NCBI GenBank assembly: GCA_958496175.1
Contig: OY292274.1
Coordinates: 26,575,482-26,639,481 of the forward strand
Direction: 5' to 3'
DNA length: 64,000 nucleotides
Source of the DNA: Sisyra terminalis
Taxonomy: Eukaryota > Arthropoda > Insecta > Neuroptera > Sisyridae
The notes beneath the pieces are model-generated. The model was not told the DNA's origin and made no database searches. It saw only the letters and a program-made list of their open reading frames with translations. Positions 58,440-64,000 of the stretch are shown here, in pieces; within the stretch, counting starts at the first letter, position 1; every line of letters begins with the position of its first letter. The translations under genes were made by a program, and so were the position numbers.

Positions 58440-61180
58440 ATGGATATTATTTAAACTGTAAAGAGAGTCCCTAAAATATTCAATTTATCATTTATGTTTT
58501 CCTTATTTTTGATATTGACAACTGATGCTAAAATACGCTTATTTTCGCTATAATTAAAATTTTATGATGCATTTTCATGCTATCGATTATCGCTGATTTT
58601 AGTGTCAATGTATTCACGTGGTTAAAATGTAACATGTACGTCAAAATTCAAGCGATAAATGAAGCTCTGAATCGAATGTTGATGTATCGATAGAACCATT
58701 TTATTGTATAGGTATGTGAATATAATTGCGAGCAATAAGTATCAACACTTAGGGGTCAACATTCAGTTTATGAGTAATAAATATACCAACTATGCATTTT
58801 TTTTGGAAATGTATTAATAGAGAAAATCATGTATAGTGAATATGACAAGCAGAACATAAAATCCGGTAAAAAAGCTAAACAAAATTTAGCTTTATCGCTA
58901 CTTTTTTTCAGATGCCATACATGTTACATTGTAGTCACGTGCCTACATTTATCGCTAATACCTAAGCCTCTCAAGAATAGTTTATATATGTACTATTTTT
59001 TAACGATGTATACATCAATTTCACAATCAAAGAATGCACTACTGCACTACTAGTGTGTCGAAAACAATAATCATATCAATGGTTTATAAAAATTTAATAG
59101 TTAAAATATCGGCATAACCTGATCTATTAGTACATCAAAAGTTGTCGAACACACTATTGTCTTTGAAATGAACTTAGGCCACTTTCAAAATAAATGGTTC
59201 ATACACGAAACCATAGAAACGTCCTTCGCATGGTCGCATTATTGGCATCTCCACATCTGTCTATCAAAATAAATGTCGGACATACCAACCAAAAATAATA
59301 AGAATAGCGATATCTATATATAATTAAATTTGCAGATATGCAGGGTATCGTACAAAACCTTATAAAAAACGTTTTTTTTTTTGTTGTCGATTATTTAGAA
59401 TTAATAATAAAACGAAAAACTGAATTGGTTGTTTGGGTGCTCTAATTGTGAAGCAATTGAAAAATATTTTGAGATACTAAATTATAGAAAGCATTATTTA
59501 TTAATAAATTAACTTGTATATTTTTTAAAATACAGAGCATCTTATTGAAAATATTTCGAGCCACTCCTGATTGTGATATACTGTTATGCAGTTTGATGGA
59601 ATTATATTAAAAAATAATCGATTTTATTGCAATTTATAAGAATTTTTTCGAAGCCCTATCTTTACATTGTTTTATATTTCTATTATGATGAAGCTTTTCC
59701 AATAAAAAGCTCAGCGGGGTAACGCCTTCCTAACACGAGTGCATTGTTTAGCTGTGAGTGTATGAGTAGTATATTGGGGCCGAACAAAACCATTATCATT
59801 AGCGTGCAAAAGTTTGCCATTAAAGGCAAATCAGTCTATTTATTGATCAATCCCATCATACATAAAACCACTTAAAGTGAGGTCTCATCACATTTTCACA
59901 ATAGTCGCGGCGAACAAATTGCACAGCAAATAAAGTTCATACATGCCACCGATGGAGAAGGGTGAAAAGCAAGAAAAATTACACTAATCATTAGTCATTT
60001 ATTTCTATTCATACAGAATTGCTCGAAACGACAGATATATTTATACACACTGTACCTACCCGTAGGTATTGCTTTTTCTGCGAAAATATCTAGCATGGTG
60101 ATTTTTCAATAAATATTAAACATACATTATTATGTCTACTTTTCAACATACCCATCAATATGTTTTGTAATTGTTATCTTTTTCTCTACAGTGATAACAT
60201 TTTCAGATTTGAAATGGAACTTTTTTTCTTTCTTTTGTGCAAAACATCAAAAGTGCCTATCATCATCCCACATTAAATATCAAATAAAATGCAATTCTAG
60301 GATTTGTTCATATATCTGTAAAATGATTGCGATTCTATTTTAGGGACGATAAACATTTCCTTCGTCAAACTGCACATGATTGTGTTCGCACAGATTACGA
60401 TAAAGACTTCCCTTGCTTTGTGTCCATCGTTTGGCTTTTCGGATGCGAACGTTTGCGCGTTCCTTTATGTCTTCCTCATGCCTAAGCCAACTGTAAGCAC
60501 CCACACTGTTGCGTGTTTCACAAAGTCGCGTTCCAACTATAATACTGCCATATTGTTCATTTCAACCCCTATAATGATGACAATATATCATTATTTTTTA
60601 TGTTTCTAGAAGTCCTCTCTTTTTTGCTGGTTATAAGTAAAATGTACGGGTTTATGAATTAAATTTATCACTTGATTTAATCGTAATATTTTAGATCGAA
60701 TTTGAGAGTTTATTCCACCCCTATCAACTTCACTTTGAAATGGTGTATAAAATAACTCATTGCGTGGAAAATTAGCGCAGCTTTACTTATTTTATGCCCG
60801 ATTTATCGTATTAGATCTTTCTTAACTCTATTTTGCTTAAAAAAATCGGTTAACATAAACAATTCAAAAACATTTCTTATAAATTTCTTATACATATAAA
60901 TTCCAATTTAATTTCAATCGTACTCTTTATAGATAAGGTTAGTAATTTAATACACTCATCAGCTATGAATTAAAAATAAGGGTTTCTACTTTTAGCTTTA
61001 TACTCGATATTTCTAATGGGTGTTATTGATTGACCCAAAATATGATAAACTTTTTACTGCGTAAATTGGGTGGTTAAACTGTCTAAAGAGGGTGATATTT
61101 TCTTTTAATAATTTGACATTTATTTTTGACTGAAATTGATGGTTTTGAAAAGAAGTAATTTTTACCCCAAAATTAAAAAC
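58440..61180. other. Mostly A+T-rich DNA, no supported gene
   Basis: The stretches 59715-59970 and 60360-60560 are less A+T-rich and have a more complex composition; the second holds a 77-codon plus-strand opening (60376-60609) without a recognised domain. They might be conserved non-coding or exon sequence, but nothing in them can be named. Confidence 0.45.
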
Positions 61181-61186
61181 TGTATA

Positions 61187-62151
61187 TAGCGGAAACTCGA
61201 TCACTTGTAATCCTCTGTAAGACGAAAAATATTACCATTTCCTTCCATCAAATACGTGATAAATCGAATTATTTTGACTTTGTAAGTCGAACAAAGTGGT
61301 ATTTCCCTGTGAAGTATTGATAGTACATAGGTATTTATACTTCATAACTCAAATTTCAAAAATCTGGCTTTATAAGACAAAGTTACAATGTGTATCATAG
61401 TTTATTTCATTAATATCTATTATAAATCGAATTGTTTTGACTTTGTTAGTCAAAGTGATATTTCCCTGTGAGGTATTGATAATACATATTTATACTTTAT
61501 AACTCGAATTTCAAAAAGCAAACTTGTAAGTCAAACTTATGTAGATATAGTTTACTTTATTAATGTCTAATTTGTTTCAGTAAATACGTACCAGTAAATT
61601 TAAATCGAATTTTTGAAGTAGAAACTTCTTTAGCATCGTTGTGATCTAAAATTTAATGAAACGAAAAAGAAACAGTAAAAGAGACAGACACAAAAATCTA
61701 TAAGATTTAACATACGAGAGAATGAGATAGAAAACAGTATACAGTGTTTCCACTGATTTGTTTATAATAGATAGTGCACTAAATAGGGAATGCACTAAGC
61801 AAAATTTAACAGCCCCTGCTTTGTCCTCGATACTGCCTCGATACTCACCTCTGCGTTTTAAACTTGGCATCAATATTACCATAACTAAACCCAACAATTA
61901 TTCTAATCCTTAAATATTACATTCGTCTCATTATCTTGAAACTTACATTATTGAAGGTTTTACTTCTATCGCGTGTGATCTGCACATATGTTTTTGTTTA
62001 ACTTTGATTTCACAACTCGAAAAATATATTTGCACCTCGTTAAGTCGAAATTTTAGCAAGTAAATCAGTTGTATCTTGAATATCTTGTTAAGCCGAAAAT
62101 TCGATTTTTTTTTGCATTTCCCTTGAAATTCAAGTTATTGAGATTCCACTG
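61187..62151. mobile_element. Pogo/Tigger-like element with terminal inverted repeats
   Basis: The left end reads 'tagcggaaactcgatcactt' and the inverse of the right end 'cagtggaatctcaataactt', about 17 matches in 23. They resemble the CAGTGGAATC(T/C)CGATAACTTG ends of pogo/Tigger-type elements. The interior has repeated 'ataactcgaatttcaaaa' and 'gtaagtcgaa' motifs typical of such non-autonomous copies. The expected TA duplication is not visible and no transposase remains; an 83-codon minus-strand opening (61897-61646) is without motif. Confidence 0.6.
61261..61586 (+). repeat. 163-bp tandem duplication inside the pogo-like element
   Basis: 'aaatcgaattattttgactt' at 61261 recurs as 'aaatcgaattgttttgactt' at 61424. 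The following blocks ('tatttccctgtga', 'tattgata.tacat', 'ataactc.aatttcaaaaa') are in the same order, giving two units of about 163 bp. A weaker third start, 'aaatcgaatttttgaagt', occurs near 61602. Confidence 0.85.
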
Positions 62152-62154
62152 AAG

Positions 62155-63235
62155 TTACCTACCGTCTCTAGTTCATGAACTTTTTTAAAATTTTATAACT
62201 TCATATTCTTATTTTATTTCCTTTACTTAGTTACTACTTCTGTTCTAAACAAAATATGTTGCAAACAAAATATTTATACAAAGTAAAATAGTATAAAAAG
62301 ACAATTATACAACTAATGATAAAGGTGTTCTTCAGATTACATATCGTCGGTCTAAAGTGTTAATCAGCTAAGTTCATTCTTGATGATTTTAATTTTTTTG
62401 TTCCATTAGAAAGGGAATATAAAATATTATCGAGTGACACGACACACTGATAGATCACTGTAAATAAAGAATTTTCAAAATATAACATAAAACGAAAACC
62501 TACCATCTGTATTAACTTATGTTGCTTACATCCACGTTGCTCCACGTCTTTCCTTCCCCTGTAAAAACTGTTAAAATGGACTTAGCAGGTTAACCCTTTA
62601 GGCCGACGATATCGTTGTTAGTTTAGTTCTGTGAAATCAGTCTTTTTGACCAAGATGCAGGTTTCGTAGACTTAGAGCCTTGGCTCTTCATGAGATCTGA
62701 CAGCTTTTTGATAGAATGAGTGTTACGATCTTCTAAAACTTGGTAACTTATGAAAAGTGTTTGATAGGTATGAAATTTCAATAATTTTTTTACCCTTACT
62801 TTTTCACGTGATTTCATGAGTTGTTCTATCTTTTGAATGGTTAACGTTTAAGAACTTGTAGCTCGCTTTATGTAGCAAAATTGTCTTTCTCAAATATACC
62901 TACTTATACATTGGCTTTGAATGAACTGCATAGAAATGATGAAAAATAAAACTATCTATAAAACATTGGGTTTACATAAAGAAAATACTTTGCACCAAAA
63001 TAACTGGGAATACGAAAGTGTCTCGTCGTATACCTCTAGTCTTTTATATTTCCTCTGTTTTTGGTGTTTATATGTGCATAAAGGGCTGATTGTTTATTCT
63101 TGCATATCCGTGCGTCGCATTCAGAAATTCATTGCACTTGTGTTTTATTTTTTTGGGAGAGCTAAAAATAAGGAAAAAATAACGTCGCGATAGGAAGAAA
63201 GAGGAAGAGATATAATAGTTAAGACAACACACGCA
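62155..63235. other. A+T-rich DNA, nothing identified
   Basis: Openings of 61-90 codons (62545-62360 minus, 62817-62623 minus, 62921-63193 plus) have no recognisable motif. No repeat boundary or RNA gene was found. Confidence 0.45.
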
Positions 63236-63239
63236 CATT

Positions 63240-63600
63240 GAAGGTAGAGAGGTGACATTTGGAACTACCCTTATGGGTTCCAGAAAGGACGCATGCTAAA
63301 GACACCCCCACTACTAGGAATAGATTCTCTATCAGAATCCGCCCAAATAAACTTTTTTTTTTCATGCGTTTTCGTGGTGGCGGGCGTTTTGACGAAATGT
63401 AGCTCTGCTAACTCTGATGAGTGTTGGTTTCGTTGCGTGAAAAAAGTGCGCATAGTGCGTGGAGGTGCGTCAACATTAGAGAGCTATTCGTTCTATTGCT
63501 AGTCTATCGTTCCCTGTCACAATCGCAGTTTGAATGCAACTTCCAAACATTGTGCATCTTTTCATCCCGGGCCAAGTTGTAAATTTTTCCATCTTATCTG
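63240..63600. other. G+C-richer stretch, possible promoter or 5' exon
   Basis: Composition rises around 63240-63560, with CpG-containing phrases such as 'gtggtggcgggcgttttgac' and 'gtgcgcatagtgcgtggagg'. Both strands are open (69 codons plus at 63293-63502, 60 codons minus at 63453-63271) without a family I recognise. It resembles the other islands of this window in contrast with its flanks. Confidence 0.35.
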
Positions 63601-63909
63601 AATGTCTGGCAAAAATTTAGTTCGTCTCGCAATTCATTGTTATGTCGCTGAAGTGCTAATAATCAGTTTCATACATTATTTTTAAACAATATTGCTAATG
63701 CGTAACTTTTGTTGCAATTTAATAAACGTTTTCTTGTGTTACTTTTGGACCTATTTTTATTTCTGTTACATAAAATTTATTTAAGGTGAGCCGATAATTT
63801 TTCTTTTATTTTTAGCAACCAGTGCATTTAAGTGCATTTTTTTATTTTTCATATAAAAATGATATCAAAATGTTTCTCTATACATGTATAAGAAATTTTA
63901 AATTTAAAT

Positions 63910-64000
63910 ACCACGCGACAGGTGCTTTAGGGCGCTAAACGCCACTCCGCGCGGTGTCACCGAACAAACCACCCTTAGGGCGAACGTTTCACCTATTGTT
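63910..64000. other. Abrupt G+C-rich edge of the window
   Basis: The last 90 bp ('gggcgctaaacgccactccg', then 'cgcggtgtcaccgaac') switch from A+T-rich to G+C-rich DNA with inverted short motifs (GGCG...CGCC, CCGCGCGG). It may be the end of a transposon or the start of an exon that continues outside the window. Nothing more can be said without the adjoining sequence. Confidence 0.35.

Overview
The window looks like a gene-poor, strongly A+T-rich stretch of an insect nuclear genome. It could be intergenic or lie inside a very long intron. The evidence is the base composition, the absence of any complete protein-coding gene with recognisable domains, and the set of fossil elements: Jockey/I-like non-LTR retrotransposons, a mariner relic, Helitron ends, a Penelope-like element, hAT-type and TTA/TTAA-target MITEs, and tRNA-derived SINEs. 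The insect order cannot be fixed from the sequence alone. Almost all of the open reading frames look like chance openings in A+T-rich DNA; the ones worth describing are decayed transposon pieces.

Layout. 1-7.0 kb: mostly anonymous A+T-rich DNA with a TA microsatellite (1.44 kb), a 442-bp near-perfect palindrome (3.52-3.96 kb) and a worn SINE (4.1 kb). 7.0-7.4 kb: mariner transposase relic. 11.9 kb: a hAT-type MITE with an 8-bp target duplication. 12.8-14.1 kb: two tRNA-Ser-like SINEs in opposite orientation. 14.4-14.9 and 18.6-19.3 kb: two copies of a repeat built from 'TATCTAAGATAC'-type palindromes; a third lies at 47.2-47.7 kb. 20.9-21.3 kb: a G+C-rich island. 21.7-22.9 kb: an interspersed repeat (here called R1) interrupted by a 225-bp MITE; the uninterrupted paralogue is at 34.8-36.2 kb. 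24.2 kb: a TTAA-flanked MITE. 27.5-31.3 kb: a Helitron-like element followed by a cluster of further Helitron-like 3' ends, a SINE and a minus-strand reverse transcriptase fossil. 33.3-34.8 kb: two adjacent Jockey-like C-terminal relics. 36.6-37.1 kb: a second G+C-rich island. 37.8-38.4 kb: a Penelope-like relic with inverted ends carrying hammerhead-like motifs. 39.6-40.2 kb: an element bounded by inverted repeats and carrying subterminal repeats. 43.5-44.0 kb: a relative of the 3.5-kb palindrome, then a short palindrome carrying two further hammerhead-like motifs. 45.5-46.05 kb: a CpG-containing, promoter-like island. 51.8-52.95 kb: a non-LTR element interrupted by a 519-bp MITE with a TTA duplication. 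57.1 kb: second copy of the 225-bp MITE. 61.2-62.15 kb: a pogo/Tigger-like element with internal tandem repeats. 63.2-64.0 kb: more G+C-rich, exon- or promoter-like sequence.

No genes can be shown to work together here. The main interest is structural: nested insertions with readable empty sites, which give relative ages, and two inverted pairs of hammerhead-like RNA motifs, one flanking Penelope coding sequence and one in a minimal palindrome without coding sequence. The G+C-rich islands are the best candidates for exons or promoters of a host gene, but none can be assigned a product.
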